From NCBI RefSeq assembly GCF_004352825.1, contig NZ_SJRW01000002.1, positions 992,001 to 1,056,000 on the forward strand: DNA of 64,000 bases. Reading direction: 5' to 3'. The translations under genes and the position numbers were made by a program. Below, one piece after another: positions 56,353-64,000 of the stretch. Numbering within the stretch: position 1 is the stretch's first letter; each line of letters begins with the position of its first letter. This DNA comes from Luteimonas arsenica. Its GTDB lineage: Bacteria > Pseudomonadota > Gammaproteobacteria > Xanthomonadales > Xanthomonadaceae. The notes under the pieces were generated by a model. The model did no database searches and was not told the origin of the DNA. It worked only from the letters and a program-made list of their open reading frames with translations.

Positions 56353-57045
56353 TTACGGCGTGATCGCGTCGAAGCTTTCCACCCGCGGATGCCCGTTGGA
56401 CTCCTCATCGCCGCGCGGCTGCGGATAGTCCTCCAGCCGGTCGACCAGCACCGTGCGCAGTCCGGCCTCGCGCGCGGCGTCAAGCTCGGCGACGACGTCG
56501 GACAGGAACAGGATCGAGCCCGGCTCGCGGCCGAGTTCCCCTGCGATGCGCGCGTAGCTGGCCGCCTCGCGCTTGCCGCCGACCTGGGTGTCGAAGAAGG
56601 CCTCGAACAGCGGCAGCAGGTCGCCGGCGTCGGAGTGGCCGAAGAACATCTTCTGCGCCGGCACCGAGCCCGACGAATACACCGCCAGCGGGTGCCCGGC
56701 CGCATGCCAGCGACGCAGTCCCTCGACGGCATCGGGATACACGTGCGCGGTGAAGTCCGCGCGCCCGTAACCGTCGGCCCAGATCATGCCCTGCAGCGCC
56801 TTGAGCGCCGTGTGCTTGCGGTCCTCGTCGATCCAGCCCTGCAGCGTCTCCACGATCATCGCGTCCTCGCACATCGCCCCGTGCTCGGTCGCCACCTGGT
56901 CCAGCCAGCGCCGCACCTCCGGCTCCTGCCCGCGCTCGCGCACGAACCGCGGCAACTCCCGCCGCGCATAAGGAAACAACACCTCGCGCACGAACGAAAT
57001 GCTGCCCGCGGTACCTTCGATGTCAGTCAGGATAGTGGTCGTCAT
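56353..57045 (-). CDS. mtnC: Enolase-phosphatase E1
   Basis: 230 residues, HAD superfamily. [20 protein letters not shown] is the MtnC-specific first motif (DIEGT instead of DxDGT), followed by [16 protein letters not shown] and [17 protein letters not shown]. It performs enolisation and dephosphorylation of diketomethylthiopentyl phosphate in methionine salvage. The Shine-Dalgarno (AGAGG) before ATG 57045 adjoins a GTGGCA remnant of repeat copy D. Third gene after mtnB and mtnD. Confidence 0.95.
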   Translation of the reverse strand: MTTTILTDIEGTAGSISFVREVLFPYARRELPRFVRERGQEPEVRRWLDQVATEHGAMCEDAMIVETLQGWIDEDRKHTALKALQGMIWADGYGRADFTAHVYPDAVEGLRRWHAAGHPLAVYSSGSVPAQKMFFGHSDAGDLLPLFEAFFDTQVGGKREAASYARIAGELGREPGSILFLSDVVAELDAAREAGLRTVLVDRLEDYPQPRGDEESNGHPRVESFDAITP

Positions 57046-57051
57046 GGAGGC

Positions 57052-57203
57052 CTCTGCCACGGATCAATATGGTTCGGAGGGAGGGAAAATCAAAAGCCTT
57101 CTGCCACGGATTACGCGGATAAAAGCAGATAGGGCCAAGCAAGGTTGTGCCTCTTCCTATCTGCTCTTATCCGCGTAATCCGTGGCAAAAAAGCTTTTGA
57201 TCT
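57052..57203. repeat. Long palindromic element, copy D, between mtnD and mtnC
   Basis: Arms 57089-57132 and 57157-57201 are nearly exact complements, starting AATCAAAAGCCTTCTGCCAC in the left arm and centred on GCCACGGATTACGCGGAT. This is the shortest copy, with a single repeat unit per arm and a loop of about 24 nt. A further half-arm (GCCACGGATCAATATGG at 57057-57073) lies just before it, at the mtnC start. Confidence 0.85.
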
Positions 57204-57206
57204 TCG

Positions 57207-57761
57207 TCAGCGCGCGGACTTCTCGTAGCGCGGGAAGCGCTGGGCGATGTCGGTGCCGGTGAAATGGCCGACCCAGCCGTCGGGCTGCTGGAAGAAGCGG
57301 ATGGCGATGAATTCGGGCTCGGGGCCCATGTCGAACCAGTGGGTGGTGCCGTCGGGCACCGCGATCAGGTCGTCCTTGACGCATTCGATCTCGTAGACCC
57401 GGTCGTCCACGTGCAGGGTGAACAGGCCCGAGCCGGCGACGAAGAAGCGGACTTCGTCTTCCTTGTGGAAGTGCTCGTCGAGGAAGGTCGCGCGCATCTG
57501 CTCGCGCTTGGGGTTGTCCGGGGCGATGCTGACCACGTCGACGGTGGTGAAGCCGCGTTCGGCGCTGATGCGGTCGATGTCGGCGCGATAGGCGGCCAGG
57601 ACCTCGTCCTGCGAGGCGCCTGCGGACACCGGCTGGCTGGCCTGCCAGCGTTCGAAGGTGACGCCGATCTTCCCGAGTTCGGCGGCGATGGCGTCGCCGT
57701 CGCGGGTGTCGAGCAGGGTGGTGTCGGGAGCGTCTTCGGCGAAGATGCGCAGGCGGCTCAT
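57207..57761 (-). CDS. mtnD: Acireductone dioxygenase
   Basis: 184 residues, cupin fold. The metal site is [17 protein letters not shown], with later [19 protein letters not shown]. Depending on the metal it gives the methionine precursor (Fe) or an off-pathway product (Ni). ATG 57761 has GGAG upstream. mtnB is 112 nt upstream on the same strand. Confidence 0.96.
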   Translation of the reverse strand: MSRLRIFAEDAPDTTLLDTRDGDAIAAELGKIGVTFERWQASQPVSAGASQDEVLAAYRADIDRISAERGFTTVDVVSIAPDNPKREQMRATFLDEHFHKEDEVRFFVAGSGLFTLHVDDRVYEIECVKDDLIAVPDGTTHWFDMGPEPEFIAIRFFQQPDGWVGHFTGTDIAQRFPRYEKSAR

Positions 57762-57873
57762 GGCGGATCTCCAGTGTGGGGTCGGCGGGCCAGCGTAGCA
57801 GCCGGGGCGGGCGGCATGGTTGCGTTCGCGGAACGCTGTGCGTCCCGACGGCGATGAATCGGGGGCCGTGACC

Positions 57874-58518
57874 TCAATGGCCGGCGCACAGCCGGCGCAG
57901 CTCCAGCTCGCAGCCGAACAGGAACTCGAAGGCCTCCAGGTGGCGGCGGGCCTCGGCCATGTCGCGGCCCCAGGCGTAGAGGCCGTGGCCATCGATCAGG
58001 TAGCCCCACATCGGTCCCTGGTCGAGCAGGGCGTCGACCTGGGCGGCCAGCGTCGGCATGTCCTGCGAATTCGGCAGCACCGGCACGTCGATCGCCGCCT
58101 CGTGGGTGTCGTTGCCGCGGAAGGCCTTGAGCAGTTCGTAACCCTCCAGGCGCACATGGCCGGCGCCGGCGTACAGCCGCGAGGCGATGGTCTGCGCCTG
58201 CGAATGCGTGTGCAGCACGCAGCCCACGTCCGGATAGCGGGCATAGAGCTGCGTGTGCAGCAGGGTCTCGGCCGAGGGCCGGTGGTCGCTGCCCACCGCG
58301 CGGCCGTCCATGTCCACCACCATGATGTCGCCTTCGCGCAGCTTGCCCTTGTCGCGCCCTGACACCGTGATCGCCGCGTGCCGCTCGTCCAGCCGCCGCG
58401 AGAAGTTGCTGCTGGTCGCCGGCGTCCACCCCAGCGCCGCCAGCTCACGCACGTTGATGATGATTTCCCCGGCCAGCTCGCGCAGCCGGTGCTCGTCGAA
58501 GGGCAATGCGTCGCTCAT
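57874..58518 (-). CDS. mtnB: Methylthioribulose-1-phosphate dehydratase
   Basis: 214 residues of the class II aldolase fold. [54 protein letters not shown] with zinc histidines and [16 protein letters not shown] are all MtnB-like. First gene of mtnB-mtnD-mtnC. A TAGACT box ends 7 nt before ATG 58518, implying a leaderless mRNA. Confidence 0.95.
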   Translation of the reverse strand: MSDALPFDEHRLRELAGEIIINVRELAALGWTPATSSNFSRRLDERHAAITVSGRDKGKLREGDIMVVDMDGRAVGSDHRPSAETLLHTQLYARYPDVGCVLHTHSQAQTIASRLYAGAGHVRLEGYELLKAFRGNDTHEAAIDVPVLPNSQDMPTLAAQVDALLDQGPMWGYLIDGHGLYAWGRDMAEARRHLEAFEFLFGCELELRRLCAGH

Positions 58519-58525
58519 GCCGCCA

Positions 58526-58531
58526 AGTCTA
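58526..58531 (-). promoter_or_regulatory. Candidate -10 box of the mtnBDC operon
   Basis: TAGACT on the minus strand with 7 nt to the mtnB ATG and no Shine-Dalgarno between. Confidence 0.4.
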
Positions 58532-58560
58532 GCGCCAACCCGGCTTCGGGGAGGGGTGCG

Positions 58561-58713
58561 TAAGAGCAATTTTTGCCACGGATGAACGCGGATGACGCGG
58601 ATTTACACGGATCAAGCAGAAGCAGGAATGGGCCGCGGCCCAACCCGGGCATTTGCTCTATCCGTGTAAATCCGCGTCATCCGCGTTCATCCGTGGCAAA
58701 TCTTTTGCTGTTG
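58561..58713. repeat. Long palindromic element, copy E (simple, type 2)
   Basis: Arms 58571-58620 and 58655-58702 carry GCCACGGATGAACGCGGATG, then ACGCGGATTTACACGGAT, and exact complements, around a GC-rich loop of about 35 nt. These are the same arms as the outer pair of copy C. It separates mtnB and the downstream APC permease, which are both on the minus strand. Confidence 0.9.
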
Positions 58714-58717
58714 GCGC

Positions 58718-60028
58718 TCAGTCCGGAGCGGCCACCGCCCGGCGGCGGCTGAAGCCGCGGTAGGCGGCCAGGGCGAGGAGGGCGATGATGATGGCGCCGA
58801 GCAGGGTGTCGATCGGGGTCGACCAGGCCAGCAGGCCGCAGGCCAGCAGGGCGGCCATGCCCAGCAGCCGGTCGGAGGTGGTGGCCGGGCGCGCCCGGGT
58901 GCCCAGCAGCAGGCTCAGGCCGGCGGCGACATAGGCCATCACCACCAGGGTCACGGCCATGTTGATGATGATCTCGAACTGCGAGGACACGGAGTCCGAC
59001 AGCGTGGTCAGGGCGATCAGGGTCATGGCGACCACCACCAGCAGCAGGCCCGTCGATGCCGCGCCGTTGCGGCGGACGCGCCCGAACACCGCCGGCAGGA
59101 AGCCGCGCTGCGCGGCGCGCGCGCCGGATTCGCCGGTGACCAGCATCCAGCCGCCCAGCGTGCCGGTGGCCTTCAGCGCCGCGGCCGCGGCGATCACCGG
59201 GATCGCCCATTCGCCGAACATGCGCCCGGCGACCAGGGCGAAGGGCGCGCTCGAGCCCGCCAGTTCCTCCACCGGTACGATGCCCATCATCAGCACCGAC
59301 GAGGTCAGGTAGACCACGCCCGCCAGCACGATGCCGCCCAGGGTGGCGATCGGCACGTTGCGGTCGGGGTCGCGGACCACGCCGGCCACCATCGCGCCGG
59401 TCTCCAGGCCGATGAAGGCCCAGAACACCACCGCCAGCGAACCGAAGGCCACGGAGGCGTCCGATTCTCCGGTCACGTTCCAGCCGGCGCTGAACAGCCC
59501 CGGGTTGAAGTGCGTCCAGCCCGCGATCAGGATCGCCGCCACCGGCAGCAGGCCGAACACCACGCAGAACGACTGGAAGCGCGCGATGCTGCGCGGCCCC
59601 AGCAGGTTGAGCCCGAACATCGCCCAGATCAGCAGCACCTGACCGACCAGACGCACGCCCAGACCGTCCTCGATCGGCAGCAGGATGATCAGGTAGCCGA
59701 AGGCCGCCACCGCGATGGCGTTGTTGCCGATCCACGACGACAGCCAGTACAGCGTCGACGCCAGGAAGCCCATGTCGCGCCCGAGCGAGGGCCGCACGTA
59801 GTCGTCGGGCGAGGTCAGGTCCGGATGCTGGCGGGCGATGCGCGCGAACGCCGCGCCCAGCGCGACCGCCAGCAGGGTGGCGATCAGCCAGGACAGCGCG
59901 GTGACCGTGCCGGACTTCGCCAGCGTGGCCGGCAGCAGGAAGAAGCCCGAGCCGATCATGTTGTTGGCCACCATGAAGGTCGCCAGCACCGGGCCGATCT
60001 TCTTGACGGCGGTGGTCGTCGTGGTCAT
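58718..60028 (-). CDS. APC-superfamily amino acid/polyamine transporter
   Basis: 436 residues with about twelve membrane helices. ATFMVANNMIGSGFFLLPAT is the helix-1 substrate-binding unwound segment, and FWAFIGLETGAMVAGVVRDPD is the helix-6 motif of the AdiC/PotE branch (arginine/agmatine, ornithine/putrescine antiporters). The exact substrate cannot be assigned. Another APC permease gene lies 20 nt upstream on the same strand, so the two are co-transcribed. Confidence 0.9.
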   Translation of the reverse strand: MTTTTTAVKKIGPVLATFMVANNMIGSGFFLLPATLAKSGTVTALSWLIATLLAVALGAAFARIARQHPDLTSPDDYVRPSLGRDMGFLASTLYWLSSWIGNNAIAVAAFGYLIILLPIEDGLGVRLVGQVLLIWAMFGLNLLGPRSIARFQSFCVVFGLLPVAAILIAGWTHFNPGLFSAGWNVTGESDASVAFGSLAVVFWAFIGLETGAMVAGVVRDPDRNVPIATLGGIVLAGVVYLTSSVLMMGIVPVEELAGSSAPFALVAGRMFGEWAIPVIAAAAALKATGTLGGWMLVTGESGARAAQRGFLPAVFGRVRRNGAASTGLLLVVVAMTLIALTTLSDSVSSQFEIIINMAVTLVVMAYVAAGLSLLLGTRARPATTSDRLLGMAALLACGLLAWSTPIDTLLGAIIIALLALAAYRGFSRRRAVAAPD

Positions 60029-60047
60029 CGCGTGGCCCTGTCGGCCG

Positions 60048-61544
60048 TCAGGCCTTGTCGCGCGTGTTGAGCTTGCTGTTGCGGTAGCCGTAGCCGAAGT
60101 AGATCACCTGGCCGAGCAGCGTCCACAGCACGAAGATCAGCCAGTGCTCCATGAACGACTGGAAGAACAGGAACAGGCAGGCCAGCACGCCCAGCGGGCA
60201 GATCAGCAGGAAGAACGGCACCCGGAACGGGCGCGGGATGTCCGGGCGCGTGTAGCGCAGTACCAGCACGCCCAGGCAGACCGTCGCGAAGGCGATCAGG
60301 GTGCCCATAGAGACCAGCTCGCCCAGCACGCTCAGCGGCATGAAGCCGGCCAGCAGGCAGGCCGCGGCGCCGACGATGATCGTGCCGACGTAGGGCGTGC
60401 GGTACTTCGGGTGCACCTTGCCGAACAGCTTGGGCAGCAGGCCGTCACGCGACATCGAATAGAAGATGCGCGGCTGCGCCATCAACATCACCAGGATCAC
60501 CGAGGACAGGCCGGCGATCGCGCCGATCTCGACCGCGGTCTTGAGCCAGCCGAGGTTGGCCGAAGGATCGGCCTTCATCGCCTCCTCCAGCGCGGTGGCG
60601 ACCGGCTTGGCGGTGTCGAGCAGCGAGTAGTGGGTCATTCCGGTCAGCACCGCGCACACGGCGATGTAGATGATCGTGCACACCACCAGCGAGCCGAGGA
60701 TGCCGATGGGCATGTCGCGCTGCGGGTTCTTGGCCTCGCCGGCGGCGGTGGAGACGGCGTCGAAGCCGATATAGGCGAAGAACACGATGGTGGCCGCGCG
60801 GAACACGCCGTCCATGCCGAACTGGCCGGGGCCGGTGTTCTCGGGGATGAAGGGCGTCCAGTTGGCCGGGTCGACGTACTGGAAGCCGAAGCCCAGGAAC
60901 GCGGCGATCACCGCGACCTTGATCGCGACCACGATGGCGTTGACGAAGGCCGACTGGGTCATGCCGATGAAGCACAGGCCGCTGACCGCGGCGACGATCA
61001 GCACCGCCGGCAGGTTGATCACGCCCGCGGTCCTGACGAATTCGCCGTTGGCCCAGGTGATGGGCGCGGTGGCGAGCTCGGCAGGGAAGGGAACGCCCAG
61101 GGTGGTGGTCAGGAAGCTGACCAGGTAGCCCGACCAGCCGACCGCGACCGTGCTGGATGCGAACAGGTACTCGAGCACCAGGCACCAGCCGATGAACCAG
61201 GCGATGAATTCGCCCAGCGTCGCATATGAATAGGAGTAGGCGCTGCCGGAGACCGGCATCATCGCCGAGAACTCGGCGTAGCACAGGCCGGCGAAGGCGC
61301 AGGCCAGGCCGGCCAGCACGAAGCTGAGCATGATCGCCGGGCCGGCGTGGTTGGCCGCGGCCTGGCCGGTGAGCACGAAGATGCCCGCGCCGATCACCGC
61401 GCCGATGCCCAGCAGCACCAGGTGGCGTGCGGTCAGCGTGCGCTTGAGGGTGGCTTCGCCCTGCAGGCTGCCCTCGACGGGTTCGCCGGCATCGACGTGC
61501 GGAGCCGGCTCGACCGGCTTGACCCTCATCAGCGCTTTCAGCAT
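60048..61544 (-). CDS. Cationic-amino-acid-transporter-type permease (APC superfamily, YfnA-like)
   Basis: 498 residues. LTARHLVLLGIGAVIGAGIF and VLTGQAAANHAGPAIMLSFV are the CAT-family helix 1-2 signature, VVFFAYIGFDAVSTAAGEAK-type FFAYIGFDAVSTAAGEAKNP is helix 6, and PRIFYSMSRDGLLPKLFGKV lies near helix 8. Twelve or more helices. ATG 61544 has GGGGAG upstream; the longer frame to 61664 crosses non-coding sequence. Probably imports amino acids. Confidence 0.93.
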   Translation of the reverse strand: MLKALMRVKPVEPAPHVDAGEPVEGSLQGEATLKRTLTARHLVLLGIGAVIGAGIFVLTGQAAANHAGPAIMLSFVLAGLACAFAGLCYAEFSAMMPVSGSAYSYSYATLGEFIAWFIGWCLVLEYLFASSTVAVGWSGYLVSFLTTTLGVPFPAELATAPITWANGEFVRTAGVINLPAVLIVAAVSGLCFIGMTQSAFVNAIVVAIKVAVIAAFLGFGFQYVDPANWTPFIPENTGPGQFGMDGVFRAATIVFFAYIGFDAVSTAAGEAKNPQRDMPIGILGSLVVCTIIYIAVCAVLTGMTHYSLLDTAKPVATALEEAMKADPSANLGWLKTAVEIGAIAGLSSVILVMLMAQPRIFYSMSRDGLLPKLFGKVHPKYRTPYVGTIIVGAAACLLAGFMPLSVLGELVSMGTLIAFATVCLGVLVLRYTRPDIPRPFRVPFFLLICPLGVLACLFLFFQSFMEHWLIFVLWTLLGQVIYFGYGYRNSKLNTRDKA

Positions 61545-61686
61545 CCGCAGCTTCTCCCCTCGATAGTGGTTTGCCGCGGCACGCTTCCCCGGAAGCCGTG
61601 CCGCGATGGTTGGCGCAGGGCGCCACGGCTGCCGTACCTTGCCAAAGCGACTCCGCGCGCACAAGCGGCAGTGCAGCGCCGTGCGG

Positions 61687-61692
61687 CGATAA
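61687..61692 (+). promoter_or_regulatory. Candidate -10 box of the Nudix gene
   Basis: GATAAT, 44 nt before ATG 61736; the best AT-rich hexamer in the 190-bp divergent spacer. Confidence 0.35.
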
Positions 61693-61735
61693 TGTGCGCC
61701 CCCTTCAAGCCGGCGCCGCGATGCGGCGATGCAGC

Positions 61736-62293
61736 ATGACTCCCGATCCCCTGGCCCTGCTCGCGTCCGCCTTCACCGCCCATGCCGCCGCATGGCCGGG
61801 CGAGGCGGAGGAGGCGCGCGTGTTCATCGAACTGCTGGGCGAGGGCCGCCACGCCTTCCTGCGCGAGCGCCTGGAGGGGCACTTCACCGCGTCCGCGCTG
61901 CTGGTCAGCGCCGACGGCCGGCGCACGCTGCTGACCCACCACCGCAAGCTCGACCGCTGGCTGCAGCCCGGCGGTCACGCCGACGGCGACATGGACCTGT
62001 CGCGGGTGGCGCTGACCGAAGCCAGCGAGGAGAGCGGCCTGCCGGGCCTGCGCGTGGAAGGCGGCATCTTCGACCTCGACCGCCACTGGATCCCGGAGCG
62101 CAAGGGCGTGCCGGGGCACTGGCACCACGACGTGCGCTACATCGTGCGCGCCGGCGACGACGAACGCTTCGTGGTCGGCGAGGAGTCGCACGACCTCGCC
62201 TGGCTCGAAGTCGAAACAGTCGCCGCCGATGCCACCATCGACCCCTCCCTGCGTCGCATGGCCCGCAAGTGGCTTGGCCGTGCTGCTCCGTAG
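61736..62293 (+). CDS. Nudix hydrolase
   Basis: 185 residues (ATG 61721 would add five). The Nudix box is GGHADGDMDLSRVALTEASE-ESGL, with the usual arginine before the glutamates replaced by threonine (TEASEESG), while the metal-binding glutamates are kept. TALLVSADGRR-like SALLVSADGRRTLLTHHRKL and GVPGHWHHDVRYIVRAG flank it. It hydrolyses a nucleoside diphosphate derivative or similar; the substrate is unknown. Convergent with serA across repeat copy F. Confidence 0.88.
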   Translation: MTPDPLALLASAFTAHAAAWPGEAEEARVFIELLGEGRHAFLRERLEGHFTASALLVSADGRRTLLTHHRKLDRWLQPGGHADGDMDLSRVALTEASEESGLPGLRVEGGIFDLDRHWIPERKGVPGHWHHDVRYIVRAGDDERFVVGEESHDLAWLEVETVAADATIDPSLRRMARKWLGRAAP

Positions 62294-62302
62294 GAGGGCA
62301 GG

Positions 62303-62488
62303 TTCAAAAGCTTTGCCACGGATCACGCGGATTACGCGGATTTACACGGATAGAGCAGAAGCCTCTTACTGCGAACAGCCGTGCTGCGATGCGCGCGCGG
62401 TCATCCGACAAGCAGCCTCAACACAGTAGTCGCCCTGCTTTATCCGTGTAAATCCGCGTAATCCGCGTAATCCGTGGCAAAAAAAAGG
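62303..62488. repeat. Long palindromic element, copy F (simple, type 2)
   Basis: Arms 62311-62360 and 62436-62480 carry GCCACGGATCACGCGGATTA, then CGCGGATTTACACGGATA, and the complement with one variant, around a loop of about 75 nt. It lies between the convergent Nudix and serA genes. Confidence 0.88.
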
Positions 62489-62523
62489 CTTCCGGTTTCC
62501 CGCTCGAAGCGAACCGCAGCCGT

Positions 62524-63756
62524 CTAGTACAGCACCCGCGTGCGCAGGGTGTCCGGGATCGCCGCCAACTCGGCCTTCAGCGCCAGGGCCTGATCCGGGG
62601 TGGCGCCGACGTCGATCACCACGTAGCCGACGTTGGCGTCGGTGCGCAGGTACTGGCCGTCGATGTTGAGCCCGGCCTGGGAGAACACTTCGTTGATCTT
62701 CGACAGCACGCCGGGCACGTTGCGGTGGATATGCAGGATGCGCTGGCTGCCCTCGTGGCCCGGCAGGGTGACCTCCGGGAAGTTGACCGCCGACAGCGTG
62801 CTGCCGTTGTCGCTGTAGCGCACCAGCTTGGCCGCCACTTCCAGGCCGATGTTGTCCTGCGCCTCCAGCGTGCTGCCGCCCACGTGTGGCGTCAGGATCA
62901 CGTTGTCGAAGCGGGTCAATGGCGATTCGAAGGCCTCGTCGTTGCCCTTGGGCTCGACCGGGAACACGTCGATGGCGGCGCCGCCGACCTGGCCGCTCTC
63001 CAGCGCCGCGGCCAGGGCATCGATGTCGACCACGGTCCCGCGCGAGGCGTTGACCAGGTGCACGCCGCGCTTCATCGCGGCGAGTTCGGCCGCGCCGATC
63101 ATCGTCTTCGTGGCCGGCGTCTCCGGCACGTGCAGGGTCACCACGTCGGCGCGCGCGAGCAGGTCGTCGAGGCCGGCGGCGGCGCGGGCATTGCCCAGCG
63201 ACAGCTTGGCCTCGACGTCGTGGAACAGCACCTGCATGCCCAGGCCCTCGGCCAGCAGTCCGACCTGGGTGCCGATGTGGCCGTAGCCGACGATGCCGAG
63301 CGTCTTGCCGCGCACCTCGTGGCTGCCGGCCGCCGATTTCAGCCAGCCGCCGCGCAGGCAGGCGGCGTGGCGCGCGGGCACCCCGCGCATCAGCATGATG
63401 ATTTCGGCGATCACCAGCTCCGCCACGCTGCGGGTGTTGGAATAGGGCGCGTTGAACACCGGCACGCCGGCGCGCGCCGCGGCCTCCAGGTCCACCTGGT
63501 TGGTGCCGATGCAGAAGCAGCCCACCGCCATCAGTCGCCGCGCCTCGGCCAGCACTTCGGCGGTGAGCTGGGTACGCGAACGGATGCCGACGATGTGCGC
63601 CTCGCGGATGCGCCGGCGCAGTTCGTCCTCCGGCAGGGATGCGGCATGGGCCTCGATGCTCGAATAGCCCGCGTCCTCGAAGATGGCCACCGCGCTGGGG
63701 CTGACGCCCTCGAGCAGCAGCACGTGGATGTCCTTGCGCGGGTAGGAGGTCTTCAT
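62524..63756 (-). CDS. serA: D-3-phosphoglycerate dehydrogenase
   Basis: 410 residues. The NAD-binding loop is LGIVGYGHIGTQVGLLAEGL, NASRGTVVDIDALAAAL and LTPHVGGSTLEAQDNIGLEV contain the catalytic Arg/Glu/His region, and CFCIGTNQVDLEAA lies in the substrate domain. A C-terminal ACT domain (about 335-410; RILHIHRNVPGVLSKINEVF) allows serine feedback. It starts serine synthesis. A divergent FAD-linked oxidoreductase gene starts 120 bp upstream, a layout known for SerA and D-2-hydroxyglutarate dehydrogenase. Confidence 0.97.
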   Translation of the reverse strand: MKTSYPRKDIHVLLLEGVSPSAVAIFEDAGYSSIEAHAASLPEDELRRRIREAHIVGIRSRTQLTAEVLAEARRLMAVGCFCIGTNQVDLEAAARAGVPVFNAPYSNTRSVAELVIAEIIMLMRGVPARHAACLRGGWLKSAAGSHEVRGKTLGIVGYGHIGTQVGLLAEGLGMQVLFHDVEAKLSLGNARAAAGLDDLLARADVVTLHVPETPATKTMIGAAELAAMKRGVHLVNASRGTVVDIDALAAALESGQVGGAAIDVFPVEPKGNDEAFESPLTRFDNVILTPHVGGSTLEAQDNIGLEVAAKLVRYSDNGSTLSAVNFPEVTLPGHEGSQRILHIHRNVPGVLSKINEVFSQAGLNIDGQYLRTDANVGYVVIDVGATPDQALALKAELAAIPDTLRTRVLY

Positions 63757-63875
63757 CGCCGGCCTGTGGATGGGTGCGGCTCAAGTGTGCCAGCGGCTGG
63801 CCGATGTTGCACTGCAGCGGTGGACGCTGGCCCGCGCCGCTGGCAGGCTGGGCCTCCCACCATGGCGGCCCGGCG

Positions 63876-64000
63876 ATGAGCGACCCCCGACTCGACACCC
63901 TGCGCGAATCCGCGCCCGGCCTGCGCCTGGCCACGACGCCCGCGGAACTGGAGTACTACGGCCGCGACTGGACCCGGCGCTGGGCGCCGGCACCGCTGGC
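63876..64000 (+). CDS. FAD-linked oxidoreductase, N-terminal part; probable D-2-hydroxyglutarate dehydrogenase (cut by window edge)
   Basis: 41 codons are visible: an ATG at 63876 followed by a sequence that includes LATTPAELEYYGRDWTRRW. This resembles the start of GlcD/D2HGDH-type flavoproteins. Divergence from serA supports D-2-hydroxyglutarate dehydrogenase, because SerA side activity yields D-2-hydroxyglutarate in Pseudomonas. The FAD domain is outside the window, so this rests on the N-terminus and context. Confidence 0.65.
   Translation, partial: MSDPRLDTLRESAPGLRLATTPAELEYYGRDWTRRWAPAPL

Overview
The window comes from a high-GC gammaproteobacterium of the family Xanthomonadaceae (Lysobacter/Luteimonas-like). 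The main evidence is an acetylated arginine pathway with N-acetylornithine carbamoyltransferase, a bifunctional N-acetylglutamate synthase/kinase and an ArgE-type deacetylase in one operon that runs on into argH-proB-proA. A DksA with a lysine/alanine-rich histone-like N-terminus, a head-to-head epmB/efp pair and folE2 agree with this. Genes are tightly packed. Many same-strand neighbours overlap by GTGA or ATGA, and several -10 boxes lie only 6-7 nt before the start codon.

Layout. 1-9.4 kb: xseA start (cut by the window edge), ispG, a secreted subtilase, and a leftward operon aldehyde dehydrogenase-pyrD-murB-DMT transporter. 9.4-20.5 kb: tRNA-Arg(CCT), tRNA-Ala(CGC), rnd, a SUMF1-domain lipoprotein followed by an M48 protease, phaR, phaB, gluQ, htpX, a FimX-like degenerate GGDEF/EAL protein and epmB. 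20.5-25.7 kb: efp, mtaD, ubiG, a MupP-like phosphatase, a short phytoene-synthase-like protein and folE2. 26-33.6 kb: yidD-pyrC-M23 peptidase, dksA, cysS-sufE-MFS and a small exported protein. 33.6-44.7 kb: the arginine/proline operon and a patatin. 44.8-47.4 kb: a compositionally distinct three-gene cassette (lipoprotein, M23/peptidoglycan-binding protein without signal peptide, membrane protein) that looks like an antibacterial effector/immunity unit. 47.5-64 kb: CynX-type MFS, tRNA-Pro(CGG), hisS, an enlarged histidine ammonia-lyase, a 7TMR-DISM diguanylate cyclase, an exported calcineurin-like phosphoesterase, the methionine-salvage genes mtnB-mtnD-mtnC, two APC amino-acid permeases, a Nudix hydrolase, serA and the start of a divergent FAD-linked oxidoreductase.

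The most unusual non-coding feature is a family of six long palindromic elements at about 13.8, 25.8, 37.3, 57.1, 58.6 and 62.4 kb. Their arms are phased repeats of an ACGCGGAT-like unit bounded by GCCACGGAT. The two arms of one copy agree with each other better than they agree with other copies, and two copies are one element nested inside another. One copy lies inside the arginine operon and supplies the last codons of argE. A second, unrelated inverted-repeat family lies before ispG, and a REP-like palindrome lies between argC and argH. An intrinsic terminator stands directly in front of the first arginine gene, which suggests an attenuated leader.
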